From Oscillospiraceae bacterium (GTDB lineage: Bacteria; Bacillota; Clostridia; Oscillospirales; Oscillospiraceae): a DNA stretch of 64,000 bases. Location of the stretch: assembly GCA_024697625.1 (NCBI GenBank), contig JAILFJ010000146.1, positions 1 to 64,000 of the forward strand. Direction: 5' to 3'. A model generated the notes under the pieces. It was not told the origin of the DNA. It ran no database searches and worked only from the letters and a program-made list of their open reading frames with translations. The number at the start of each line of letters is the position of its first letter. The stretch's first letter is position 1. Made by a program: the position numbers and the translations under genes. Below, piece by piece: positions 1 through 5,725 of the stretch.

Positions 1-240
1 GCAGCCGGCTCGGACCCGGCACCCCCACGGCACACGAAAAGCACCGCTTAATGCTGCTCGGTTCCCCGCCTGACATGGTTCACGGGTTTCCGTTGCGCAG
101 GACCGGATCTTCAACGCTGCTTACCGGGGTCAGACGACACAAGAACGGCCCTCGGTCGGGAATTCATCCCTGCTGTAGCGGATTGCAGGTTACAGGGCAC
201 CGCTGGCTCCCCGACTAGTGCAGCCTTGTCAAAAGCCACG
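1..240 (-). ncRNA. ffs: Signal recognition particle RNA, large bacterial type (3' end cut by window edge)
   Basis: Read leftward, the sequence has the SRP RNA hallmarks: a 5' Alu-like domain starting near 240, then the S-domain helix 8 with the GUCAGG...GGGGAA...GAGCAGCA signature (GNRA-type tetraloop GGAA and the asymmetric AGCAG loop, around 45-85), then the returning strand. The RNA scaffolds Ffh for co-translational membrane targeting. A sigma-A promoter ends 6 bases upstream of the inferred start. The long form with an Alu domain is usual in Bacillota. The 3' end lies outside the window. Identification is from remembered consensus, not a covariance model. Confidence 0.9.
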
Positions 241-246
241 AAAGAT

Positions 247-275
247 ATTATACAAGATTTTTTCATGAGATGCAA
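247..275 (-). promoter_or_regulatory. Promoter of the SRP RNA
   Basis: On the minus strand -35 TTGCAT (270-275), 17-base spacer, -10 TATAAT (247-252). Predicted start is about 240, matching the 5' end of the SRP RNA. Confidence 0.8.
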
Positions 276-283
276 TATTTTTC

Positions 284-311
284 TTTACTTTTTGAAAAAT
301 TGTGATATAAT
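284..311 (+). promoter_or_regulatory. Promoter of tRNA-Ala
   Basis: -10 TATAAT at 306-311 with a weak -35 TTTACT (284-289) 16 bases upstream. Transcription would start near 318, about 48 bases before the mature tRNA. Confidence 0.6.
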
Positions 312-365
312 GTGCAGGCACTCTGAGAGAGCGGGTGTGTCAGTCTGCAGAAAACTGAACAATTT

Positions 366-442
366 GGGCTTGTAGCTCAGCTGGGAGAGCGCACGGTTCG
401 CATCCGTGAGGTTCGAGGGTTCGATCCCCTTCAAGTCCACCA
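366..442 (+). tRNA. tRNA-Ala, anticodon CGC
   Basis: Full cloverleaf: acceptor GGGCTTG/CAAGTCC with the G3:U70 wobble that identifies alanine tRNAs, D stem GCTC/GAGC, anticodon stem CACGG/CCGTG with loop TTCGCAT (anticodon CGC, codon GCG), T stem GAGGG/CCCTT with loop TTCGATC, and encoded CCA end. The variable loop (409-414) has six bases instead of the usual five. Its 3' end is the attachment site of the integrated element to the right, which restores the complete gene. Confidence 0.88.
420..442 (+). repeat. attL: 23-bp direct repeat inside tRNA-Ala 3' end
   Basis: The 23 bases covering the T loop, 3' T stem, acceptor 3' strand and CCA recur exactly at 12187-12209; bases on either side differ. 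Typical of tyrosine-integrase insertion into a tRNA gene. Confidence 0.92.
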
Positions 443-448
443 TCTTTG

Positions 449-486
449 AAATGCTTTGAATTATTATTGATTCAGAGCATTTTTAT
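449..486 (+). terminator. Terminator directly after tRNA-Ala, supplied by the element
   Basis: Stem AAATGCTTTGAAT / ATTCAGAGCATTT (one G-T) with a 6-base loop and T tract. It replaces the original tRNA terminator, now displaced to 12212-12243. Confidence 0.75.
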
Positions 487-557
487 TTGTTTTCCCCTTG
501 TTTTTGCTTTGAATAGTTCAGAATGAAAGAAACAGAAACTGCCGATTTTTAGCGTTT

Positions 558-574
558 ACCCCTAAATTTACCCC
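558..574 (+). promoter_or_regulatory. Putative integrase arm-type site, left end
   Basis: ACCCC-N7-ACCCC. The same 12-base-spaced pair occurs twice at the right end (12037-12053, 12070-12086). Similar placement, 100-170 bp inside each att core, suits binding by the integrase N-terminal domain. Confidence 0.5.
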
Positions 575-614
575 AACTGAGGGAAAATACAGCTTTTCTG
601 TCTCAGAATTATAC

Positions 615-715
615 AAAAACCCCGCCTCATAAGGCTGGCCGCCGATCCTGTCCAGGCGGGCCTACCCCGGGGGGAAACTGCCGGCGCCGGTGTGGGCTGG
701 GTGAGTCCCGAAACC
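615..715 (-). other. G+C-rich structured block of unknown role, with leftward terminator
   Basis: A sharply G+C-rich island in an A+T-rich element. It holds the perfect palindromes CCCCGGGG (665-672) and CCGGCGCCGG (681-690) and a long hairpin CCCGCCT...AGGCGGG whose minus-strand copy ends in TTTTT (near 615-620). This fits the 3' end of a leftward transcript or a small structured RNA. No open reading frame with a ribosome binding site was seen here and I do not recognise an RNA family. Confidence 0.4.
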
Positions 716-794
716 AAAGAAATAATAAAAAACGCAAATAACTGAGTCTGAAAAATTTTTCAAAAACAAAAAAAGCCACATCTGCATTTAGGCG

Positions 795-821
795 TAAAAA
801 ACCCGCCTCATTCGGGGCGGG
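795..821 (-). terminator. Terminator of the leftward small-gene operon
   Basis: Minus strand: stem CCCGCC/GGCGGG (802-807, 816-821) with an 8-base loop, followed by TTTTTT. Lies 9 bases past the stop codon at 830. Confidence 0.85.
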
Positions 822-829
822 TGTGGTGG

Positions 830-964
830 TTATTCCATCTCATAAAGTGCCTTAAACTCTTCAATCTTTTGATCAGACAATCCGATCTTGGTAAGAATCT
901 GTAAAATAGTCTCATACGGGATTGTACGAATGATCTGTAAGAATCGGTATTCAATTGGCGGCAT
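830..964 (-). CDS. Small hypothetical protein (44 aa)
   Basis: Not recognised. A strong AGGAGGTG lies 7 bases before ATG, inside the end of the upstream gene, and the frame ends 9 bases before a perfect intrinsic terminator, so it is very likely translated as the last gene of the leftward operon. The product starts MPPIEYRFLQ and looks like two amphipathic helices (for example ETILQILTKIG and IEEFKALYEME) with no cysteines or membrane segment. Overlaps the upstream gene by 14 bases, suggesting translational coupling. Function unknown; a small regulatory or adaptor protein is possible. Confidence 0.65.
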   Translation of the reverse strand: MPPIEYRFLQIIRTIPYETILQILTKIGLSDQKIEEFKALYEME

Positions 965-1136
965 TCTGTTTCACCTCCTGTTCTTTCAGCATTATCTTTA
1001 TAAACGCTGCAAGAGGCACAGCCACTTCCGGGCATTCTTTAATAATATAAGCAACTGCTTCTTCCGGGGTTGTGCCGGTTCTTTCAAAGTCTTCTGCTGT
1101 CCAAGGGGTTTTGATTTTCATAAGGTCTTCTATCAT
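951..1136 (-). CDS. Small hypothetical protein (61 aa)
   Basis: Not recognised. GGAGGG lies 7 bases upstream of ATG. The start overlaps the stop of the preceding gene in an ATGA arrangement. The sequence has a phage-style acidic helical make-up, with TPEEAVAYIIKE in the middle and a C-terminal helix rich in Ala/Lys. No transmembrane segment. Second to last gene of a tightly coupled leftward operon of small proteins. Confidence 0.65.
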   Translation of the reverse strand: MIEDLMKIKTPWTAEDFERTGTTPEEAVAYIIKECPEVAVPLAAFIKIMLKEQEVKQNAAN

Positions 1137-1345
1137 GGTTTTCCCTCCATCTCTTCACAATAATTGATAAGCTGATCGAGAGATAACCAGCGAAAGCTTT
1201 CAGCATCATCAGGTGGAGTGTCATCCCCGCCGATCTCGTAGATATAATATACGGGGCCAATGTTGCCCTTAACCTTATGCATTCTGAATCCGTTACGCTC
1301 AAGACGATAGCGGCATCTGCGCTCAATATCATGATCTGTAAGCAT
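1133..1345 (-). CDS. Small hypothetical protein (70 aa)
   Basis: Starts at MLTDHDIERR: GAAAGGA lies 7 bases upstream of this ATG, whereas the more upstream in-frame ATG sits on the ribosome binding site itself. The product is mixed alpha/beta, with a positively charged first helix (RRCRYRLERNG), a YYIYEIGGD strand segment, and an acidic C-terminal half (SLDQLINYCEEME). Such small proteins are common in Clostridia prophages but I cannot name a family. The end overlaps the next start by ATGA. Confidence 0.65.
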   Translation of the reverse strand: MLTDHDIERRCRYRLERNGFRMHKVKGNIGPVYYIYEIGGDDTPPDDAESFRWLSLDQLINYCEEMEGKP

Positions 1346-1370
1346 TGTCATTTCCTTTCTCTTGATTGTT

Positions 1371-1406
1371 GGGCGCAAACCTGATATAATTTACCAAGTT
1401 GCGCCC
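1371..1406. repeat. Perfect 8-bp inverted repeat around an A+T-rich loop
   Basis: GGGCGCAA (1371-1378) and TTGCGCCC (1399-1406) with 20 bases between, lying just upstream of the gene starting at 1345. In RNA it would form a stable hairpin before that gene; in DNA it could be an operator. Confidence 0.55.
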
Positions 1407-1423
1407 TATGTGGTGTCTGCTAT

Positions 1424-1463
1424 GTGGATTGCTGCTCTGCCGGTCAAGCTGTCAGCGATCCAC
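1424..1463. repeat. Strong hairpin between two small genes
   Basis: Arms GTGGATTGCTG (1424-1434) and CAGCGATCCAC (1453-1463), 10 of 11 pairs. It begins 2 bases after the stop of the gene ending at 1466 on the leftward strand; on the rightward strand it is followed by TTTTATT. It could attenuate transcription between the two parts of the leftward operon or protect an mRNA end. Confidence 0.5.
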
Positions 1464-1465
1464 TT

Positions 1466-1672
1466 TTATTCATAGATGTAAGATTCTGCTTCCTCAAGGC
1501 TCAGGCAATACGGGATCGGGGAGCCTCCACAAACAACAAAGTTCGTATTGGCATCAACGATCATCCAGCCGGTACAGAAACTGTACCCTTCATTGCTTCT
1601 GCCTTTCATTGCAACTAATCCCTGCCGTCTGGCTGCCCGTCTGAGCTTCTGCTCTCTGCTCTTTTCTGTCAT
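1466..1672 (-). CDS. Small phage-type hypothetical protein (68 aa)
   Basis: Basic N-terminus (TEKSREQKLRRAARRQGL) followed by a GWMIVDANTNFVVCGG segment and an acidic helix (SLEEAESYIYE). From memory, short proteins of this pattern recur in Clostridia prophages and integrative elements, always without assigned function. GGAGGTC precedes the ATG by 6 bases, and ATGA overlap links it to the gene upstream. The basic head suggests nucleic-acid contact, which is inference only. Confidence 0.7.
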   Translation of the reverse strand: MTEKSREQKLRRAARRQGLVAMKGRSNEGYSFCTGWMIVDANTNFVVCGGSPIPYCLSLEEAESYIYE

Positions 1673-2031
1673 TGTTCGACCTCCGGTTCACCAAGTCTTG
1701 CCGGAAGTACAAAGCGCCGGTTGCAGTCATGACAGCACGTGTATTTCTCTCCGTCTGCAAATGGGTAAGGATTGTTACCTGTCCAGTCGATAAAGTCGCA
1801 TCCGCAGATGCAGCAGGTGAATTTCCGCATGTTAGCTTCAATAAATGCTTCCTTTGCGTCATCCCTGCCTTTGTAGTCCTTAAAGCTATCTTTGATCTGC
1901 TTCTTGTCTTCTTCCGTCCAGCTGTTGGAGAAGGATTTGTCTAACATTTCTACTCTTGACTCGCAAAGCGGGCCACACGCATTGAAATTGATTTCTGATA
2001 CCGGGATTTTCTTTGTTTCTACTTTGACCAT
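1669..2031 (-). CDS. Zinc-ribbon-like small protein (120 aa)
   Basis: The C-terminal half has two paired-cysteine knuckles, CCICGCD near residue 73 and CCHDCN near residue 98, the spacing of a treble-clef or zinc-ribbon fold; the N-terminal half is charged and helical. AGAAGG lies before ATG. It is the first gene of the leftward small-gene operon, driven by a promoter (2107-2135) whose spacer contains a perfect 12-bp palindrome. A DNA- or protein-binding adaptor is likely from the zinc sites; substrate unknown. In phages, zinc-knuckle proteins of this size often act in DNA processing, but nothing more specific can be said. Confidence 0.7.
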   Translation of the reverse strand: MVKVETKKIPVSEINFNACGPLCESRVEMLDKSFSNSWTEEDKKQIKDSFKDYKGRDDAKEAFIEANMRKFTCCICGCDFIDWTGNNPYPFADGEKYTCCHDCNRRFVLPARLGEPEVEQ

Positions 2032-2106
2032 GGTTTTACCTTCTTTCTCCCCCGTTACGCCGATAGGGTCAGCAAATTATTGTATTGAAGCTTCAGCCTC
2101 ACCGAA

Positions 2107-2135
2107 AGAATATCACACGTGTGACAATTACACAA
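2107..2135 (-). promoter_or_regulatory. Leftward promoter with palindromic operator in its spacer
   Basis: -35 TTGTGT (2130-2135), 17-base spacer, -10 TATTCT (2107-2112) on the minus strand. The spacer contains the perfect palindrome TCACACGTGTGA (2113-2124). A protein bound there would block RNA polymerase. Confidence 0.65.
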
Positions 2136-2157
2136 GATGGGATAATGCACAAAAATG

Positions 2158-2169
2158 TCACACGTGTGG
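2158..2169. promoter_or_regulatory. Second copy of the operator palindrome
   Basis: TCACACGTGTGG, 11 of 12 positions of the palindrome at 2113-2124, 45 bp away and 8 bp upstream of the rightward -35 box. Suggests one regulator controls both divergent units. Confidence 0.6.
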
Positions 2170-2177
2170 CATTCATT

Positions 2178-2220
2178 TTGCACAAATTATATTGTATGTT
2201 ATAATTCTGCGTGTTATAAT
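2178..2220 (+). promoter_or_regulatory. Tandem rightward promoters of the ribbon-helix-helix-like gene
   Basis: P1: TTGCAC (2178-2183), 16-base spacer, TATAAT (2200-2205). P2: TTGTAT (2192-2197), 17-base spacer, TATAAT (2215-2220). The P2 transcript would start about 22 bases before the proposed ATT start codon. Confidence 0.6.
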
Positions 2221-2248
2221 ATCTTGTCCAGCAAAAGAAGGTGATAGT

Positions 2249-2644
2249 ATTAAAACAAGTGAAGCGAAAAGAAAAGCAGTCAGAAAATACCAAGAAAAGA
2301 AAAAGCGGTTTTCACTTGAGTTTTTTAAAGATGAATATGAAGTAATAAAAATGGCTGCTGAGTATTATGGTGACTCCATGACTCTTTTTATACTGGATTG
2401 TACATATCCTGAAGCGTGCAAACGGGTATTAGAGCTCAACAGAGAGGCTGAAGAAGCAGGAGTTACTCCTGAAGAGTATATAAAATGGTTAGCAGAAGAG
2501 CGAAAACATGGAAGGGCAAAAACAAAAACACGTAACAGCAAAAGCTTTATTGATGTGGCTACCGAGTTTGGAATAATTAAAACAGAAGATGATGGTACAA
2601 TCACGATAATAGAGCAGAAGGATAACGGCCTGAAAACTGATTGA
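2249..2644 (+). CDS. Ribbon-helix-helix-like regulator, proposed ATT start (131 aa)
   Basis: The N-terminal region reads KKRFSLEFFKDEYEVIKM then AAEYYGDSMTLFILDCT: a short basic strand, a helix, a turn and a second helix, the pattern of Arc/CopG-type DNA-binding proteins. The rest is helical and charged. No ATG, GTG or TTG lies in frame between the promoters and residue 34. AAGAAGG is 7 bases before ATT (2249), giving MIKTSEAKRK, so ATT is proposed as start; an alternative is the internal ATG at 2351, which would lose the DNA-binding strand. It is the only rightward gene in the left half of the element and faces two identical palindromes, so autorepression and repression of the leftward operon is the simplest model. 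Confidence 0.6.
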   Translation: MKTSEAKRKAVRKYQEKKKRFSLEFFKDEYEVIKMAAEYYGDSMTLFILDCTYPEACKRVLELNREAEEAGVTPEEYIKWLAEERKHGRAKTKTRNSKSFIDVATEFGIIKTEDDGTITIIEQKDNGLKTD

Positions 2645-2669
2645 CATAACAGAAGATCTCGATTATAAT
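2641..2669 (+). promoter_or_regulatory. Perfect consensus sigma-A promoter
   Basis: TTGACA (2641-2646), 17-base spacer, TATAAT (2664-2669), overlapping the stop codon of the preceding gene. Transcription would begin near 2677. The only perfect 12/12 promoter noticed in the window. Confidence 0.8.
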
Positions 2670-2676
2670 GAATATA

Positions 2677-2737
2677 ACCTTCTCTATGATACGCCGCATA
2701 ACGAAATCCCGCTGTGTGATAGGCAGTGGGGTTTTGT
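2677..2737 (+). ncRNA. Candidate small RNA (about 60 nt) ending in an intrinsic terminator
   Basis: Starts at the perfect promoter above and ends at a hairpin CCCGCTG/CAGTGGG (2708-2714, 2724-2730; one G-U) followed by GTTTT. No reading frame with a ribosome binding site fits inside. The transcript runs against the 3' end of the tape-measure operon, so an antisense or decoy role is possible. If the terminator leaks, transcription would continue to the stronger hairpin at 2773-2802. Confidence 0.5.
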
Positions 2738-2772
2738 GTTAGTTGGCACAATGCGCTATAGGCAAAACAGAA

Positions 2773-2802
2773 GCCCTCCACGGCATTTAAGCTGCGGAGG
2801 GC
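2773..2802. terminator. Bidirectional terminator between convergent units
   Basis: GCCCTCC...GGAGGGC with four more inner pairs and a small loop; tails GTTCTTT (rightward) and TTCTGTTTT (leftward). Ends the leftward tape-measure unit. The surrounding 2738-2883 stretch shows no gene. Confidence 0.7.
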
Positions 2803-2883
2803 GTTCTTTATGGGTTCACGCTAGAAATACGTTACGGAAAGAATATCCCGCCATTACGTGCTATTTGCAGAGCAATTACAGTG

Positions 2884-3030
2884 TCACGGGTCTGTATGCT
2901 TCGTGCGCTTTGCGCTGCTGGCAGCGGCGATAACAACCGCAATCGTCATCGTTACAAAAAAGAGAATACCTTCAGCCGCAAGCATTGCCAGGGCGCCAAG
3001 AAGATAAGTGGAAATTGAAGTCATCATCAT
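2884..3030 (-). CDS. Small single-pass membrane protein (48 aa)
   Basis: Starts at the first of three tandem ATG codons, overlapping the upstream stop by ATGA; AAAGGAG is 14 bases upstream of the first and closer in register to that overlap. One hydrophobic stretch, from about residue 10 to 38 (YLLGALAMLAAEGILFF then VTMTIAVVIAAA), is followed by a basic tail (KRTKHTD). Last gene of the tape-measure unit. Size, single segment and position resemble small holin-like or membrane-anchoring phage proteins, but there is no lysin beside it. Role unknown. Confidence 0.6.
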   Translation of the reverse strand: MMMTSISTYLLGALAMLAAEGILFFVTMTIAVVIAAASSAKRTKHTDP

Positions 3031-3329
3031 GTGTTTTCTGTCTCCTTTATGAATTGATATACTTTAGGGGCGGTATCCATGATAATCTCTAACAGATTAT
3101 TAATAGCTGAGAGAGCATCTTCTTTGGCTGAATTGCAATCGATCTTCATTTTATTTACCTGCTCGATGTATTTTACAAGCCGTGTGCCGTTCTGTAAAAG
3201 ATCTCGGAGATATATTAGTGCATCTTCACGGGTTTGCACCTGTTTAGAAAAATTTCTCGACATAACCGGAAGCATTTGAAGAATCTTATCAATGGTTTCT
3301 ATTTCTCTCTTTTGTCTGTCGTAACGCAT
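3027..3329 (-). CDS. Helical hypothetical protein after the tape-measure gene (100 aa)
   Basis: Almost entirely helical and charged: KREIETIDKILQMLPVMS, then REDALIYLRDLLQNG and a C-terminal SAINNLLEIIMDTAPK. No cysteine pairs or signal. It follows the tape-measure-like gene by 12 bases with GGCGGTG upstream and precedes a small membrane protein, so it belongs to the same unit. In tailed phages, short helical proteins next to the tape measure are often tail assembly chaperones or injection proteins; that is context only, not a match. Confidence 0.65.
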   Translation of the reverse strand: MRYDRQKREIETIDKILQMLPVMSRNFSKQVQTREDALIYLRDLLQNGTRLVKYIEQVNKMKIDCNSAKEDALSAINNLLEIIMDTAPKVYQFIKETENT

Positions 3330-3341
3330 TATTTCACCGCC

Positions 3342-5621
3342 TTACGCAAAATTCGCAATCAGCGACATGCCCTTTTCCTTCGCCACGGCTCTCTGGTCGT
3401 CAAAGGTCGCTCTCGCAAACTCTTTTCCGTTGACCTGGAATACCGCAACGTGGGGTCCGCTGCTTCCGCTTCCAGCCCCGCCCGTCTCCGTAAAAGCACG
3501 GACAAAGGCCCCGTACACTGCCTCCGCAATGCCGTTGGTGATCTGCTCGTTGTTGGCAACTGCCGTCTTACCGTTGGCAAACTTTCCGACCAGTTCTCCG
3601 TGATTTGCCATAAACAGCCCGTCCTCTGGAAAGCCGCCATTGGCATACCAGGCAACGCTTATTTTCGGAATAGAAACCCACTTTCCTACATTCTGCCATG
3701 TCCAGCTAAAATGCGGCATTTTGATTTTTGGGAAAGACCACGTAACATTAAAAAGCTTTTTGATTTCATCCAGCTTTCCGCGCACGTATTGTTTTATGTT
3801 CTTCATCATGCGCTCAATCGGATCAGCAATAAGCCAATGAAGTTCAGTGCCGAATCCTGAGAAACCTTCGCCAATCCATTCAATTACATTCTTTCCCCAA
3901 TTAGACCATTCTTCATCACTAGGAAGGCCCAAGACGCCACAAATAAACCATGACATACCGTTCTTGTATTCGTTATACTTCTCGTCCTTAATATCGAATT
4001 TTAGAGAATTGATAACTCCGGATACACCTATACCAACCACTGCGCCAAGTACAGCACCGGCTGGCCCTCCCACAACAAACCCAATCATCGCACCGGTTAG
4101 GGCAGTTAAGGCTGTTGCAAGCTGGTCAATAATATTGCTGTATTGTCCGTCAGAAACAAAATCAACTGTTTTCAGAGAAGCGAAAAGTCCAATGCCGACA
4201 GATGCACCAATCAAAGCTCCTGCCGGGCCGCCTGCAAAGAATCCTACTACCCCGCCAGCGATGCCATAAAGCGCACCGGACAACATATTTGCAATTTCTC
4301 CGTTAGATAGCACACCGTCATGGTTAAAGATCACAGAATTAATCAACAGGCCAATTCCAACGCCTGTAAGCGTTCCCACAATTGCGCCAGGGACACCGCC
4401 AAGCATGAAGCCTGTAACGCCGCCAAGAAGTCCACAGAGACCTGCAACCGCCTTCTCCGCTATCTGCTCAGCGTTAAGATTCTTCCAATCAAAAAAGACA
4501 TCTTTGATGGACAGCTTCAGACTGGAAAACAGATCTGCAATTTTTTTCCAGAAATCGCTAATCTCACTATAATCAAAATCATCAAGTATTCCTCCAATAT
4601 CCTCTATATCTGAAGGACTACCGCTATTGTTGCCGAGAGCGTTAAGCCGGTTAATCTCATCAAACCCCATGATTTGCCGGTTTAATTCTTTTGCAGATTC
4701 TGTTGTACTCTTTATGTCCTTATTGAGTTGCTTCGTTTGTGTCTGTGCTTTTTTATAGATATTTTTCCCGCTGAGGACAGCTAATAGTTGCGAGAGAGCA
4801 TCCGCTGCCATGATCGCAAGCTCGATCAAACGCATTAGAATAGGTTCTGCTGCCTGAATCAAGCTTCCGAATGCTGCTCCAAGCTGATTTTTCAACTTGG
4901 TTCCTGCATTCGACAAGCGGTCAATGCTATACGCCAAATCTCCACCAACAGCTTTAGAGAATTCATAGGCTGATGCCAGGCCTTCCCTAAATCCGTTACT
5001 GATGTAATTTAAGCCCGCCCGAATGGCTCTATATAATACAATACGTTTGAATGCCGATTGAAGATGCTTGAATCCTGTCACTAGACTGTTGTCCGCTGCT
5101 CTCTTGATACTATCCCTGAGAACGTCAAAACGCGACGCTGTCTGATTAGCAGAGTTTTCAAGTGCTGTCAATTGAGCTTGAATCTTGTTTGCCTGCCTTG
5201 CAAGATCCATTGCTTGGAGATCGTTACCCTTTGCGGCGGCTTCTTCCATCTTTGTCATAAGAATACCAAGTCGCCTGTCGAGCTCTTCATATTCGCCCAT
5301 ATTCATGAGCTTTTCTGAATCCCAGCCCTGTAATGCTCCTCCAGATTCGCTAAATAACTGTTTAACATTTAGACTGGCATCATTCTTAACATTTAAATTC
5401 AACTCTCTTATCTTGTTTAGAAGCCTGCTTACTTTGTGTTCTGCTTGCTCAGAAACTGTACCAATTGCTTTGATTTTTTCTAAGATTGTATCCAATCCAG
5501 AATCTGCTGTTGCTTGTTTAGTAGCCTTGAGCGCATCAATGATTTTCGACATTTTTTTCACTGCATTATCTGATGAAACATCAATCTCAATGCTTAAGCT
5601 GTCGATCATCGCGTCTGCCAT
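3342..5621 (-). CDS. Phage tail tape-measure-like protein (759 aa)
   Basis: N-terminal ~300 residues are coiled-coil-like with MSKIIDALKATKQAT-type heptads, then GFDEINRL, a motif I associate with tape-measure proteins of Clostridia siphophages. Three glycine-zipper hydrophobic repeats follow at about residues 395-430, 450-485 and 497-530, each with GG.PGA..G.. patterns, as expected of a membrane-inserting tape measure. The C-terminal region has WYANGGFPEDGLFMANHGE and a GKTAVANNEQI segment also typical of these proteins. In phages this protein sets tail length and helps genome entry. Here no other tail gene accompanies it. Start ATG with AAGAAGGG 5 bases upstream; own promoter with operator-like palindrome. 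At 759 residues it would correspond to a short to medium tail. Confidence 0.85.
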   Translation of the reverse strand: MADAMIDSLSIEIDVSSDNAVKKMSKIIDALKATKQATADSGLDTILEKIKAIGTVSEQAEHKVSRLLNKIRELNLNVKNDASLNVKQLFSESGGALQGWDSEKLMNMGEYEELDRRLGILMTKMEEAAAKGNDLQAMDLARQANKIQAQLTALENSANQTASRFDVLRDSIKRAADNSLVTGFKHLQSAFKRIVLYRAIRAGLNYISNGFREGLASAYEFSKAVGGDLAYSIDRLSNAGTKLKNQLGAAFGSLIQAAEPILMRLIELAIMAADALSQLLAVLSGKNIYKKAQTQTKQLNKDIKSTTESAKELNRQIMGFDEINRLNALGNNSGSPSDIEDIGGILDDFDYSEISDFWKKIADLFSSLKLSIKDVFFDWKNLNAEQIAEKAVAGLCGLLGGVTGFMLGGVPGAIVGTLTGVGIGLLINSVIFNHDGVLSNGEIANMLSGALYGIAGGVVGFFAGGPAGALIGASVGIGLFASLKTVDFVSDGQYSNIIDQLATALTALTGAMIGFVVGGPAGAVLGAVVGIGVSGVINSLKFDIKDEKYNEYKNGMSWFICGVLGLPSDEEWSNWGKNVIEWIGEGFSGFGTELHWLIADPIERMMKNIKQYVRGKLDEIKKLFNVTWSFPKIKMPHFSWTWQNVGKWVSIPKISVAWYANGGFPEDGLFMANHGELVGKFANGKTAVANNEQITNGIAEAVYGAFVRAFTETGGAGSGSSGPHVAVFQVNGKEFARATFDDQRAVAKEKGMSLIANFA

Positions 5622-5656
5622 ATTATCCCTTCTTTACAATTATTTTGCTTACAATA

Positions 5657-5697
5657 ATTATACCACAGTCAGCATAATTATTAAACAAATGTTTAAT
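5657..5697 (-). promoter_or_regulatory. Promoter of the tape-measure unit with palindromic operator
   Basis: Minus strand -35 TTTAAT (5680-5685), 17-base spacer, -10 TATAAT (5657-5662). The -35 box lies in ATTAAACAAATGTTTAAT (5680-5697), 8-base arms around two central bases. This unit therefore looks independently controlled from the replication operon. Confidence 0.65.
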
Positions 5698-5725
5698 TGT
5701 TATTTTACTAACATCCTCCTTCCTG

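Noticed and set aside
690..715. Hammerhead ribozyme-like GUCCCGAAAC
   Set aside because: The required CUGANGA core is absent, so it was not called as a ribozyme.
808..1035. Minus-strand reading frame of 75 codons
   Set aside because: Overlaps two better frames (830-964 and 951-1136) that have strong ribosome binding sites; none precedes this one.
2738..2933. 65-codon rightward frame
   Set aside because: No ribosome binding site, and it crosses the terminator hairpin at 2773-2802.
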